Program-made: the position numbers and the translations under genes
Notes under the pieces: generated by a model
What the model was told of the DNA's origin: nothing
What the model saw: the letters and a program-made list of their open reading frames with translations, nothing else
Databases searched by the model: none
NCBI GenBank assembly: GCA_963678375.2
Contig: OY782831.1
Location: forward strand, 2,356,001-2,420,000
Length of the DNA stretch: 64,000 nucleotides
Reading direction: 5' to 3'
Source of the DNA: JAEKNW01 sp963678375
GTDB lineage: Bacteria; Cloacimonadota; Cloacimonadia; Cloacimonadales; JAFGVF01
Part shown: positions 28,438 to 37,134 of the stretch, one piece after another
How positions within the stretch are numbered: the first letter of the stretch is position 1
Layout of the letters: each line of letters begins with the position of its first letter

Positions 28438-29325
28438 CTAACCACGTGGGTGGTATAATTTGTGTTCTTCTATTAAGTAATTAATGTTTACATTAGTGTA
28501 AATTTGAGTAGTATCCAAACTTGAATGTCCTAAGAGAGTTTGAACAATTCTCAAATTTGCACCTGCTTCTAAAAGGTGTGTAGCAAAAGAATGTCTTATA
28601 GTATGGGGAGAAATATGATTCTTAATCCCCGCTTCTAAAGCACATTTTCGCAATATTTTCCAAAATCCCATACGAGTCAATTTTCCTCCTCTATTATTCA
28701 AAAATAGAGTGTCTGTTTTTTTATCTTGCTTTAATCTAAATCTAGTCACTTTAATGTAATGCAAAAGATATTCCATAGTTGAAGCAGGTATTGGTAAAAG
28801 ACGTTGTTTGTTCCCTTTACCATGAATCAAAAGATTATTTTCATTGAGATATAAATCATGAACAGATAGATCAAGGAGTTCAGAAACTCTTATTCCTGTA
28901 GAATACATTAGCTCTAACATAGCCTTATTACGGAATCCTAAAGGGCTTGAGGTCTCAATGCTGTCTAGAAGAGTAAACATTTCTTGAACAGAGATAACAT
29001 CAGGCAAAGATCTAGTATAGGATATTGTTGGTATCTCCTCAATTTTTACTTTAATTGCAATACTATCTTCGATTAAATATAAAAAGAAGTTTTTTATAGC
29101 AGAGGTTTTACGAGCAATAGAAGAATTTACTAAACCAATATCTTGTAGCTCAAGCAAATATTTAAGAACATTATCATTGGTGATATTGGTTATTTCTTTT
29201 TCAAAATAGTTAATGAAATCTGTTAAATCGGATTTATAAGATGCTATTGAATTATCAGATAGACCTTTTTCTATTTTTATATAATATATGTAATTATTTA
29301 ATAATGATCTGTTTTTATTATTCAT
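28438..29325 (-). CDS. xerD: Tyrosine recombinase XerD-like
   Basis: A 295-residue tyrosine recombinase of the length used for chromosome-dimer resolution at dif. The N-terminal SAM-like core-binding domain covers about residues 1-90. Catalytic residues are Arg146 (STGIRVSEL), Lys170 (GKGNKQR), His241 and Arg244 (HTIRHSFATH), His267 (LLGHSS) and Tyr276 (TTQIYTNV). The ending HPRG resembles XerD more than XerC. It heads a minus-strand unit continuing into the lipoprotein and umuDC. It lies beyond the guaB terminator, so it should have its own promoter in the 90-base gap. Confidence 0.85.
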   Translation of the reverse strand: MNNKNRSLLNNYIYYIKIEKGLSDNSIASYKSDLTDFINYFEKEITNITNDNVLKYLLELQDIGLVNSSIARKTSAIKNFFLYLIEDSIAIKVKIEEIPTISYTRSLPDVISVQEMFTLLDSIETSSPLGFRNKAMLELMYSTGIRVSELLDLSVHDLYLNENNLLIHGKGNKQRLLPIPASTMEYLLHYIKVTRFRLKQDKKTDTLFLNNRGGKLTRMGFWKILRKCALEAGIKNHISPHTIRHSFATHLLEAGANLRIVQTLLGHSSLDTTQIYTNVNINYLIEEHKLYHPRG

Positions 29326-29359
29326 AAGTTCATATTAATAATGATAGATATAATAGCAA

Positions 29360-29396
29360 GAAAAAAACAATGGAATTACAAGAATTCCATTGTTTT
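29360..29396 (-). terminator. guaB terminator
   Basis: Fourteen-base perfect arms AAAACAATGGAATT (29364-29377) and AATTCCATTGTTTT (29383-29396) enclose a 5-base loop. On the minus strand a T run follows. It separates guaB from xerD. Confidence 0.85.
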
Positions 29397-29414
29397 CTAA
29401 TTGGCAAAATATCA

Positions 29415-30875
29415 CTAATCTATAGTATAGTTTGGAGTTTCTTTCGTTATTTTTACATCATGAGGATGAGATTCTTTCAAACCTGCTCCAGATATTTCCA
29501 TAAATTCAGCTCTTTTATGAAGATCTTCAATTGAATCAGCACCACAATAGCCCATACCAGCTCTTAAACCTCCGACTAACTGGTGAAGGTAATCTTTTAA
29601 AGGACCCTTATAAGGGACCATTCCTTCTATTCCTTCTGCAACAAGTTTTTGATTATCAGAAGTTGTTTCTTGGAAGTATCTGTCTTTTGAACCTTTTTGC
29701 ATTGCTCCAATAGAACCCATACCACGATAGGATTTAAATCTTCTTCCATTATAAATAATGTATTCTCCAGGTGATTCATCTGTTCCAGCAAAGAGAGAAC
29801 CTAGCATGACGGCATTAGCTCCACCAGCAATTGCTTTTACTATATCACCAGAAAATTTAATTCCACCATCTGCAATAACAGGTATTCCATGTCTGGCAGC
29901 AACTTCAGCACATTCCATCACAGCAGTAAGTTGAGGTACTCCGATACCCGCTACTACTCTTGTAGTACAGATTGAGCCTGGACCAATACCAACTTTAATT
30001 GCACTTGCTCCACAATCAATAAGATACTTTGCTGCTTCAGGTGTGGCAATATTTCCTGCTATAACATCTGCTTTAATCTTAGACATAACAGCTGTAAGAG
30101 CATTTCTAATATTAATATGATGCCCATGAGCAGTATCAATGACAATTACATCAGCACCTTTATCTGAAAGCTCCATAGCTCTCTCTAGAAAATCACCTGA
30201 AACACCAATTGCAGCACCAACAAGCAATCTTTCTTTCTTATCCTTGGCAGCATTTGGGTAGTTCTGATGATTCTTGATATCTCTGATAGTAACCATACCT
30301 TGTAGTTCAAAATCATCATTAACTAGAGGTAATTTTTCAACTCTATGATTATGCATCAATTCTTGAGCTTCTTGAAGAGATATGCCTTCTTTACCGACAA
30401 TCAGTCTATCTTTTGTAGTCATTATCTCTGAGACTTTTCTTTTATGGTTATTTTCAAACTGTAAATCTCGATTGGTAAGAATTCCAACTAGTTTTCCAGC
30501 TTTGACAACAGGAAAACCCCCAACATTATGGTTGCCTTTAAGATCAAAAGCCCTCTGAATATCATCATCAGGAGAAAGAGTATATGGCTTAATTATTATT
30601 CCGCTTTCATTGCGTTTAACAAGCCTAACTTGTTCCGCTTGCTCCTCAATTGATAAATTCTTATGAATAATCCCTAATCCCCCTTCACGTGCCATGGCAA
30701 TTGCCATTTTACTCTCTGTTACAGTATCCATAGCTGCAGAAATGATGGGAATATTAAGATGAACATTTTTTGAAATATAAGTCTTAGTTGAGACTGTTGC
30801 TGGTAAGACATTAGAACTCTGTGGTATTAGCAAAACATCATCAAAAGTGTAGCCTTTCTTAGTTATTTTCTTCAT
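29415..30875 (-). CDS. guaB: IMP dehydrogenase
   Basis: The NAD-dependent oxidation of IMP to XMP, first committed step to GMP, in the cytoplasm. The protein has 486 residues, with the TIM barrel split by two CBS domains (about residues 90-205; KLVGILTNRDLQF, QELMHNHRVEKLPLV). The catalytic cysteine lies in GIGPGSICTTRVV (about Cys305), followed by the flap region near MGSIGAMQKGSKDRYFQ. Length and motifs are standard. AAAGGA lies eight bases before the start. It is transcribed alone, bounded by a terminator downstream and the panCD terminator upstream. Confidence 0.98.
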   Translation of the reverse strand: MKKITKKGYTFDDVLLIPQSSNVLPATVSTKTYISKNVHLNIPIISAAMDTVTESKMAIAMAREGGLGIIHKNLSIEEQAEQVRLVKRNESGIIIKPYTLSPDDDIQRAFDLKGNHNVGGFPVVKAGKLVGILTNRDLQFENNHKRKVSEIMTTKDRLIVGKEGISLQEAQELMHNHRVEKLPLVNDDFELQGMVTIRDIKNHQNYPNAAKDKKERLLVGAAIGVSGDFLERAMELSDKGADVIVIDTAHGHHINIRNALTAVMSKIKADVIAGNIATPEAAKYLIDCGASAIKVGIGPGSICTTRVVAGIGVPQLTAVMECAEVAARHGIPVIADGGIKFSGDIVKAIAGGANAVMLGSLFAGTDESPGEYIIYNGRRFKSYRGMGSIGAMQKGSKDRYFQETTSDNQKLVAEGIEGMVPYKGPLKDYLHQLVGGLRAGMGYCGADSIEDLHKRAEFMEISGAGLKESHPHDVKITKETPNYTID

Positions 30876-30896
30876 AATATTTATCCTTTATGATTT

Positions 30897-30917
30897 TCTT
30901 AATTAATTAATTAATTA
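30897..30917. repeat. TTAA tandem microsatellite
   Basis: Five consecutive AATT/TTAA units lie between guaB and panC. The tract may be part of an AT-rich promoter (UP-like) region for guaB. It is short and of uncertain meaning. Confidence 0.4.
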
Positions 30918-30919
30918 TA

Positions 30920-30945
30920 AAAAAAATACCGTCGCGAAACGGTAT
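30920..30945 (-). terminator. panC terminator
   Basis: Arms ATACCGT (30926-30932) and ACGGTAT (30939-30945) enclose loop CGCGAA. On the minus strand a run of six T residues follows. It ends the panD-panC unit. Confidence 0.8.
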
Positions 30946-30949
30946 AACT

Positions 30950-31783
30950 TTAGATTTCTATGTTATCAATAAGTCGTGTGTTGCCAAGGAAAACGGCAAC
31001 AATAAGTCGGTCGCCTCTGTGTACAAGACTAACCTTTTCCAAACTTTTGGAATCAACTATTTCTAAGTAATCTATCCTGAAACCTTTATTTTTTAAAATA
31101 TCTTCTAGCTGAGATAATACTTCACTAGGAGACTTATCTTCTTTTTGAGCTAAAGTCTTAATCTGCAACATTGATTGATACAGGTGAGGGGCAATAGCTT
31201 GCTCCTCCTTAGATAAATAACGATTTCTTGAACTAAGAGCTAAACCTTGATCTGAACGTACAATTGGACAGCGAACTATTCTAGTTTCTAGATTTAGATC
31301 TCCTAACATAGTCTCCAGAACAACGATTTGCTGGAAGTCTTTTTCACCCATAAACATAAGGGTTGGTCTTACTAAATTAACCAGTTTAAGAACTATAGTT
31401 GCAACTCCAGTAAAATGACCAGGTCTACTTGCTCCGCAAAGTACATTTGTAATTGAATCAATATTTACCCAGGTTTTATAACCATTCGGATACATTTCTT
31501 GTTCAGTTGGTAGAAAAACATAATCTACTCCTAAGGATTCAAGTGCTAGATAGTCTGCTTCAAAAGTTTTAGGGTAACGAGAAAAGTCTTCATTTGGTCC
31601 AAACTGAGCAGGATTCACGAAGATAGAAACAATTGTTAAATCACTAGCATTGAGAGATTTTTTTACAAGTTCAAGATGCCCTTGATGAAGAGCTCCCATT
31701 GTGGGAACAAAACCAATTTTCTGATTGTGATCCCAGTTATTAGATAGATTAGACATTTCTTTAAGACTATCAATAACTTGCAT
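30950..31783 (-). CDS. panC: Pantothenate synthetase
   Basis: Joins pantoate and beta-alanine with ATP to make pantothenate, the coenzyme A precursor, in the cytoplasm. The 277-residue protein shows the HIGH-like PTMGALHQGHLELV, the FVNPAQFGPNEDFSRYP block, MGEKDFQQ and the KMSKS-like region SSRNRYLSKEE. The start shares one base with the stop of panD (TAATG), with GAGGAAAG as ribosome site. It is thus coupled to the enzyme that supplies beta-alanine. No panB is present in this window. Confidence 0.97.
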   Translation of the reverse strand: MQVIDSLKEMSNLSNNWDHNQKIGFVPTMGALHQGHLELVKKSLNASDLTIVSIFVNPAQFGPNEDFSRYPKTFEADYLALESLGVDYVFLPTEQEMYPNGYKTWVNIDSITNVLCGASRPGHFTGVATIVLKLVNLVRPTLMFMGEKDFQQIVVLETMLGDLNLETRIVRCPIVRSDQGLALSSRNRYLSKEEQAIAPHLYQSMLQIKTLAQKEDKSPSEVLSQLEDILKNKGFRIDYLEIVDSKSLEKVSLVHRGDRLIVAVFLGNTRLIDNIEI

Positions 31784-32139
31784 TATCTTTCCTCAATTAT
31801 TTTATTATCATCATCTACAATAACAACTTTAGGTTGATGACTTTTTGCCTCTTCTTCGTTGAGTAAACCATAATTTACAATTATTACTTTATCGTTTAAA
31901 TTTACCATGTGGGCTGCTGCACCATTAACACCTATTTTACCTGAACCGTATTCTCCAGGAATTATATAGGTTGAGAATCTTTTTCCATTATTTATATTGT
32001 ATATCCAAACTTCTTCATTAAGTTGCATACCAGTTGCTTCAATAAGCTTAGTATCAATAGTGATACTACCTACATAATTAAGGTCCGTTTCAGTAACTGT
32101 TGCCCTATGAATTTTAGATATTAAATAAGATCTAAGCAT
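31783..32139 (-). CDS. panD: Aspartate 1-decarboxylase
   Basis: A pyruvoyl enzyme making beta-alanine from L-aspartate for pantothenate. The 118-residue proenzyme has the self-cleavage site at Gly24-Ser25 (LNYVGSITID), where Ser25 becomes the pyruvoyl group. Lys9 (ISKIHRA) and the Tyr58-like residue in STYIIPGEYGSG are also present. GGAG lies seven bases before the ATG. It is the first gene of the panD-panC pair and lies 64 bases after murJ, so it may have its own promoter. Length is normal. Confidence 0.97.
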   Translation of the reverse strand: MLRSYLISKIHRATVTETDLNYVGSITIDTKLIEATGMQLNEEVWIYNINNGKRFSTYIIPGEYGSGKIGVNGAAAHMVNLNDKVIIVNYGLLNEEEAKSHQPKVVIVDDDNKIIEER

Positions 32140-32203
32140 TTATTTACTCCATACATAATTTGCTAGTCATATTTTTCTAGCTAGACTTTTTGTAAATATT
32201 TTT

Positions 32204-33775
32204 CTAATCTTTTTTCTTAATTAGTCTTCCAAGTTTAAGTTTTCGCCAAATAATCTCTGCATATTCAAGTCTTATCAAATAAGAACCAAGACTAAGAACT
32301 AAGAGAAATGAAAGGCCATTTAAGCTCAGTCTTGTGATAGACAAGAAAAAGCTACTACCTACTATAAAGTAATTAATTAGAAGATTTAAGCCATATATGA
32401 TTACAGAAAGTAGCAATATTTTTATTAGATTTGAATGAAAAGAACGTAACATAATATGATTAAATTTATGTTTAATCACTAATGTCATAATTATTAGTTG
32501 AATGAGACCTGTTAATGATGTTGCCAAAGCGATTCCGATATGTTGTAGATAATAAATTAGGATAATATTTAATCCAATATTTACAGCTACCATAATTGAT
32601 GTAATTACTACCGGAGTTTTAGTATCACCTGAAGCAAAGAAGAGGGGGGTAAGAGTTTGATTTATAGCAAAGAAGACTAAGCCAAATGAGTAGAAAATAA
32701 ATGATTCATAAGTGAGTTGAGAAGCAACTGCATCGAAATTACCTCTTTGGAAAAGTAACTTAATTATATCAAGACCAGTTCCAGCTATGAAGAAAGTAAC
32801 AGGTACTAGTAAATATATTAAAGATATAAGAGTGAATCTAATTCTTTCTGATAAATCCTGCCATTTTTCTTCAGCCATTAGACGGGAAAATAGAGGTAAA
32901 ACAGCAGTACCAGTAGAAACACCAAAGATACCAAGAGGCATTTGCATTAATCTTGCTCCATAACGTAAGCAAGTAATAGCTCCTAAGGGTAAGAAACTTG
33001 CAAAATAAATATCAGCAAGTAGGTTTATCTGTCTAACTCCAATCCCAATAACACCTGGAATAAATCTTCTTCCTAAGATTTTTAGATTATCACTGTGGAG
33101 ATTGATATAGACTCTAAAACTATAGCCTACTTGTTTTAAAAAAGGAAAGTTGATTATGGTTTGGAGTAAGCCACCAATTAATACCCCATATCCAGCATAA
33201 TAGATTAATGAGTCTGCATCTATGGTAAAAATAAGAGAGGGGAGTCCAACTGATAGGATAATCCCTAAATTATATAAGCCTGAAGAAAGCCCAGTCATAA
33301 AGAATTTATTATGTGAGTTAAGAATAGCTATCATAGTGGATGAAAGACCAATAAAGAAAAGATAAGGAAAGATTAATCTAGTTAATTTAATAGTAAGAAG
33401 GGCTGTTTTACTAGGGAGTCCAGGTGAGATTAGATTAACAATTGTAGGTGCAAAAATAACACCAAGCAGGGTAAGGAAACTAAGCAACAAAGTAAGAAGT
33501 GATAGCATATTCAAGGCAAATTTAACTTGTTCTTCTCTTCCTTTATCTGAACCTATCTTATTGTAGATTGGTACAAAAGCAGCTGAAAGTGCTCCTTCAC
33601 CAAAGAGTCTTCTTAAGAGGTTTGGTATATTAATGGCTATTTGGAAAGCATCATTAAGATAAGTAGCACCAAAAAAGAAACCCATTATTTGGTCTCGAAC
33701 TAATCCCAATATTCTGCTTAGTGAAACAGCAAATGACATTATAGAAATATTCTTAGCTAGCTTTTTATTACTCAT
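32204..33775 (-). CDS. murJ: Lipid II flippase MurJ
   Basis: A polytopic inner-membrane protein (523 residues, about 14 helices) of the MVF/MOP family that flips lipid II for peptidoglycan synthesis. Family marks include the N-terminal SRILGLVRDQIMGFFFGA and LRRLFGEGALSAAFVP motifs. The conserved arginines of the central cavity (SRILGLVRD, PNLLRRL) are kept. It lies seven bases after the NusG_II gene in the order waaA, NusG_II, murJ. The unit therefore joins LPS and peptidoglycan assembly. The ribosome site is weak. Confidence 0.95.
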   Translation of the reverse strand: MSNKKLAKNISIMSFAVSLSRILGLVRDQIMGFFFGATYLNDAFQIAINIPNLLRRLFGEGALSAAFVPIYNKIGSDKGREEQVKFALNMLSLLTLLLSFLTLLGVIFAPTIVNLISPGLPSKTALLTIKLTRLIFPYLFFIGLSSTMIAILNSHNKFFMTGLSSGLYNLGIILSVGLPSLIFTIDADSLIYYAGYGVLIGGLLQTIINFPFLKQVGYSFRVYINLHSDNLKILGRRFIPGVIGIGVRQINLLADIYFASFLPLGAITCLRYGARLMQMPLGIFGVSTGTAVLPLFSRLMAEEKWQDLSERIRFTLISLIYLLVPVTFFIAGTGLDIIKLLFQRGNFDAVASQLTYESFIFYSFGLVFFAINQTLTPLFFASGDTKTPVVITSIMVAVNIGLNIILIYYLQHIGIALATSLTGLIQLIIMTLVIKHKFNHIMLRSFHSNLIKILLLSVIIYGLNLLINYFIVGSSFFLSITRLSLNGLSFLLVLSLGSYLIRLEYAEIIWRKLKLGRLIKKKD

Positions 33776-33782
33776 CTTGGTT

Positions 33783-34172
33783 TTATTTTATTATATGCCT
33801 AATAACATCATTTTCATCTTTATCAATGATAATTATTTCTACTTGATTAGGAACACAAATAATAGGATAAGATTTCGTCCAACCCTGATCAACACAAATC
33901 TGATTTGGACAGTTATTTTTGAGCATTCTTACTTGCTGATCAGCTATTTCAACTTCTATATGAGCATTAATTTTGATAATTCTGTCTTTGTTAAGGGGAA
34001 ATTCTCCAACAAGATTATTCTGATAGTTAATCATAACTACTTGATTCGAGTTATTTGATAGATTATTTATAAAAAGATAAATAGCAAAAATAAGAGTTAA
34101 GCCTATGAGAACTACATCACTAACAGTGAAGTATTTAGATGACTTTCTTAGATTTCTTAAAATATATGACAT
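33783..34172 (-). CDS. NusG domain II-containing membrane protein
   Basis: A 129-residue protein with one N-terminal membrane helix (about residues 18-38) and a NusG_II beta domain outside. The diagnostic pattern is NNCPNQICVDQGW...YPIICVPNQVEI, with two cysteines in CPNQIC and another in IICVPN. The domain is common in Firmicutes and FCB genomes; its function is not established. It begins on the base after the waaA stop and ends seven bases before murJ, so the three are co-transcribed. The exposed domain is probably periplasmic. Confidence 0.85.
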   Translation of the reverse strand: MSYILRNLRKSSKYFTVSDVVLIGLTLIFAIYLFINNLSNNSNQVVMINYQNNLVGEFPLNKDRIIKINAHIEVEIADQQVRMLKNNCPNQICVDQGWTKSYPIICVPNQVEIIIIDKDENDVIRHIIK

Positions 34173-35408
34173 CTATTTTAGCTTTGAAGAGATTTGTTGA
34201 TAAATCTTGTCAAACTCACGAAGATTAATATCAAGAGCATTTGAATTTTTACTTAATGTTAAGTTTGCTTTAGCGCCTATCTCTTTACTAGAATGATAAT
34301 TCTCTATCATAAAACGTAAATCACTTTCTAATTTTTCATCCTTGCTAATGATTATAGCACCATTTTCACTTAGTTTATCAACACTATCTTGACAAGAAGA
34401 GTGGTATTGTCCTATAATAGTGGGTTTAGAATAGAAAGCTGGTTCAAGGGGGTTATGTCCACCAAAGTCACAGAATGAACCACCAACAATACTAATATCG
34501 CTGATTGCATAGAATTGATTTAGAACTCCCATAGCATCAACCAATAAGATTGCTTTACCATGAGTAAAGTTACTGAGAGTAGAATAATCATCACACTCTA
34601 AAATTGCTTGAACTTCTTTTACTCTTGTAATATGTCTCAATACTAGGATTAATTTGAGGTTAGGGTAGTCTTCCTTTAGCTTAAAAAAACTATTTATCAT
34701 CAAAACTTCTTCACCTGGACGTGAGGATCCCCATGTTATTATCAAATCATCGTTACTATAACCATATTTCTTTCGTAGTTCATCAGAATTATATTTTGGA
34801 AGGTCAACACAGAACTTAAGATTTCCACCAAGCAAAACATTCATAGCTCCTATATCTTCAAATCTCTCTTTATCAAGTTGTGACTGAGCTAAAATAATAT
34901 CGATTTTCTCTAGTAAAGGTTTAAAAATTCTTTTATGCTTTAAGTAACGAGGGTAGGAACGATTTGATATTCTAGCATTAGAAAGCATAATGGGGATTGA
35001 AAGTCTTGAACATTCGTTAATCATAGAAAACCATAATTCAGTTTCAGCAAGAACTAAGATCTTAGGTTTAATTTTCTTAATGAATCTTTTAACTAGGAAT
35101 GAAGAATCAAAAGGAACTAAACTTGTAATTATCTTGGGTGAAATCCTCCTTGCTTCAGTTCTTCCAGTAGGAGTCATCGTTGTTACTAGAATATTTTCTT
35201 GAGGATAGTTTTCTAGAATTCTTTGAATAAAGGGTTTTAGTCCGTTAATTTCTCCCACAGAAGCAGCGTGAATCCAAATAGAATCACTTAAATTTGGAAG
35301 CAAGGCTCTAGTATGCTCCTTTAATCGCTTGTTAAAGAGAGCTATGGGGCAGAGAAGAGCTCCAATAATATTAGAAATAGGACGATAAATTAAGTTATAT
35401 AGTTTCAT
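34173..35408 (-). CDS. waaA: 3-deoxy-D-manno-octulosonic acid transferase
   Basis: Adds Kdo from CMP-Kdo to lipid A precursor at the cytoplasmic face of the inner membrane. The protein has 411 residues, with an N-terminal membrane-associating helix. The acceptor-side ASVGEINGLKPF contains the catalytic glutamate (about Glu51), and TTMTPTGRTEA, AETELWFSM and the donor-side GGSFCDFGGHNPLEPA are present. All are family-defining. Together with waaF near 8 kb it confirms a Gram-negative envelope with LPS. Whether it adds one or more Kdo residues is not readable from the sequence. Confidence 0.97.
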   Translation of the reverse strand: MKLYNLIYRPISNIIGALLCPIALFNKRLKEHTRALLPNLSDSIWIHAASVGEINGLKPFIQRILENYPQENILVTTMTPTGRTEARRISPKIITSLVPFDSSFLVKRFIKKIKPKILVLAETELWFSMINECSRLSIPIMLSNARISNRSYPRYLKHKRIFKPLLEKIDIILAQSQLDKERFEDIGAMNVLLGGNLKFCVDLPKYNSDELRKKYGYSNDDLIITWGSSRPGEEVLMINSFFKLKEDYPNLKLILVLRHITRVKEVQAILECDDYSTLSNFTHGKAILLVDAMGVLNQFYAISDISIVGGSFCDFGGHNPLEPAFYSKPTIIGQYHSSCQDSVDKLSENGAIIISKDEKLESDLRFMIENYHSSKEIGAKANLTLSKNSNALDINLREFDKIYQQISSKLK

Positions 35409-35441
35409 CTCTTATAAAAAATTAATAAAGATTAAAAATAC

Positions 35442-35468
35442 AAAAAAAGCCGTTATTTAAAACGGCTT
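35442..35468 (-). terminator. Terminator of the tRNA-Asp cluster
   Basis: Arms AAGCCGTT (35447-35454) and AACGGCTT (35461-35468) enclose ATTTAA. On the minus strand seven T residues follow. It lies just after the last tRNA-Asp copy. Confidence 0.8.
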
Positions 35469-35475
35469 AAATTTC

Positions 35476-35552
35476 TGGCGGGAGTGACGGGACTCGAACT
35501 CGCGACCTTCTGCGTGACAGGCAGACGTTCTAACCAACTGAACTACACCCCC
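35476..35552 (-). tRNA. tRNA-Asp (GTC), copy 1
   Basis: Minus-strand cloverleaf of 77 bases including an encoded CCA. Acceptor GGGGGTG pairs with CACTCCC, the anticodon loop is CTGTCAC (GTC), and the T-loop is TTCGAGT. Identical to the two neighbouring copies. Confidence 0.97.
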
Positions 35553-35586
35553 AACTTATAATTGGAAAATTTGCGTTAATAAAAAA

Positions 35587-35663
35587 TGGCGGGAGTGACG
35601 GGACTCGAACTCGCGACCTTCTGCGTGACAGGCAGACGTTCTAACCAACTGAACTACACCCCC
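35587..35663 (-). tRNA. tRNA-Asp (GTC), copy 2
   Basis: Identical over all 77 bases to the copies on either side, with encoded CCA and anticodon GTC. The spacer to copy 1 is 34 bases and unrelated to the other spacer. Confidence 0.97.
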
Positions 35664-35721
35664 GAACTGGGTATTCTTTATTAACTATATCTTAAAACCT
35701 TGGCTCTAACTAAATTAGAAA

Positions 35722-35798
35722 TGGCGGGAGTGACGGGACTCGAACTCGCGACCTTCTGCGTGACAGGCAGACGTTCTAACCAACTGAACTACACCCCC
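35722..35798 (-). tRNA. tRNA-Asp (GTC), copy 3
   Basis: First gene of the cluster in the direction of transcription. Sequence identical to copies 1 and 2, with encoded CCA and anticodon GTC. A short plus-strand open frame over this gene is an artefact. Confidence 0.97.
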
Positions 35799-36067
35799 AA
35801 AGGTTTTTGTTTCAAATATCTATCATCAGTAACGATGTTTAACCTTTTTACTAAACACCTACTTTTGTGTCAATACTTTTTTTAATATATTTTTAAGATT
35901 TATTTATATAGATTCAGCTATATCGCTGGAAAATAAGAGGATAAATTGTTTAAAAAATACAAAGATTAAACTAAATAAAAAGCAATAATATCGATGTATA
36001 TAAGGGAAAAGTGATTTCCACGTAATATTTATTCTTGGAATTTCTTAAATATTACTCTACTTGCATT

Positions 36068-36631
36068 TCATTCTGGATTATTTTTATGATTTTCTTTTTC
36101 TTGAGTCACTTTAAGGGCTTTATCACTTACTAAATTATCTAAAACTTCTGAAGTTATTCTGGAGCGACCGCTCCTAAGAGGGAATCTCCCATCATAAGCT
36201 AACTCTGGAGGTTGTTCATCCTTTTTACATACAGCAACTCGTTTAGGCATTATTGGTATTTCAATTATTTTCATTTTATTATTATCAACTATAACAAATT
36301 TAAAAAGAAAAGCTTTAAATTCATCAGAAAAATCTTTATAGACAATTAACGCTTGGTAGTAACCTTTTGTACTAAAATCGATACTAATTTTAAAAATATT
36401 CTTTATCTGGATGGTATCGAAATAATTATTAATTTTACAATCTTTAATTGATTTTATAAAATCATCAACTCTATTCTCCTCAATTGATTTCTTTAGTTTA
36501 TTAACTGTATAATAAATACTGTTATGAATCTTAGTTCCAGCTATTGATGAGGCAAAAAAGTTCTCTTTCATTTTATGGAAAAGGATTATATCTTGAGATA
36601 AGCAATAAATCTTATATTTTAATCTTTTCAA
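36068..36631 (-). CDS. Hypothetical protein, C-terminus possibly repeat-derived
   Basis: A 187-residue protein I do not recognise. The first 140 residues are Lys/Ile-rich with alternating helices and strands; no signal peptide or membrane helix is evident and the start region is basic (MKRLKYKIYCLSQD). Residues about 140-187 change in character (YDGRFPLRSGRSRITSEVL). Their DNA holds two tight palindromes: GGAGCGACCGCTCC at 36161-36174, and GGGA/TCCC around 36180-36190. This resembles the palindromic repeats found in the gaps at 1.4 and 59.5 kb, suggesting a repeat that entered the coding frame. No clear ribosome site, so gene status is uncertain. Confidence 0.5.
   Translation of the reverse strand: MKRLKYKIYCLSQDIILFHKMKENFFASSIAGTKIHNSIYYTVNKLKKSIEENRVDDFIKSIKDCKINNYFDTIQIKNIFKISIDFSTKGYYQALIVYKDFSDEFKAFLFKFVIVDNNKMKIIEIPIMPKRVAVCKKDEQPPELAYDGRFPLRSGRSRITSEVLDNLVSDKALKVTQEKENHKNNPE
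36155..36195. repeat. Palindromic repeat inside a coding frame
   Basis: It contains GGAGCGACCGCTCC (6-base arms) and GGGA-ATC-TCCC. On the minus strand it reads TGGGAGATTCCCTC, which resembles the TGGAGATTCTCTC of the repeat at 59481-59512. The relation is by eye and moderate. Confidence 0.4.
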
Positions 36632-37134
36632 ATCTATTTTATAGTTTCTACCTATAATTGATAAACTTAAATGGTCTATAAAGAAGTCATGAAGTATTTT
36701 TTTATCTTTCTCATTGATAAAATCGTAACTAAGAATATCTAACTCCTGATCAATATAATCAGAGCTATTATTTTATTAATGATATTATTATTTTGTATCA
36801 AAGTATTTAGTCAAGATTTATACTGTGACTACAGAGTTGTGACATGGGAAAAAATAATAGGTTTTGAATATTCAAATATAGGAAGTGATTATGATACAGT
36901 AATCATTCGTTTGGAAAGCACTGGTGAAATAGTAATTGTCGAGTACAACGATTAACGAATACAGAGTATAATAAATTAAAAACAAGGAGGGAATTAATAT
37001 TATTTAAAAGAAAAAAGATATTAAAAGTGGTTATATTGTCATATAATAAAGAAATGGAAGTGTAATTATTGATAATGAATGCATAACTGTAAATGTATAA
37101 ACAAACAACTAACTTATAAAAAAAAAGAGAAATT
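36632..37134. other. Gap with one possible small secreted protein
   Basis: Five hundred AT-rich bases. Only the 58-codon frame at 36779-36955 looks protein-like. The rest shows no gene, hairpin or repeat that I can support. Confidence 0.4.
36779..36955 (+). CDS. Possible small exported protein or gene remnant
   Basis: A 58-residue frame beginning MILLFCIKVFSQDLY, like the end of a signal peptide, followed by a soluble part ending EIVIVEYND. The frame extends about 13 codons upstream of the ATG without a start codon. Those codons (NIIRAIILL) continue the hydrophobic stretch, as if an original start had been lost. No ribosome site is seen. It could be a remnant of a secreted protein gene. It is too short to place in a family. 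Confidence 0.3.
   Translation: MILLFCIKVFSQDLYCDYRVVTWEKIIGFEYSNIGSDYDTVIIRLESTGEIVIVEYND

Noticed and set aside
29326..29363. LexA operator before the xerD-umuDC unit
   Set aside because: No convincing inverted repeat was found in this short gap or just before umuD. The LexA motif of this lineage is unknown to me.
32140..32203. Terminator between murJ and panD
   Set aside because: Only short CTAG-rich inverted repeats without a T run were seen, too weak to call.
35700..35885. Open frame of 61 codons on the plus strand
   Set aside because: It is the antisense translation of a tRNA-Asp gene.
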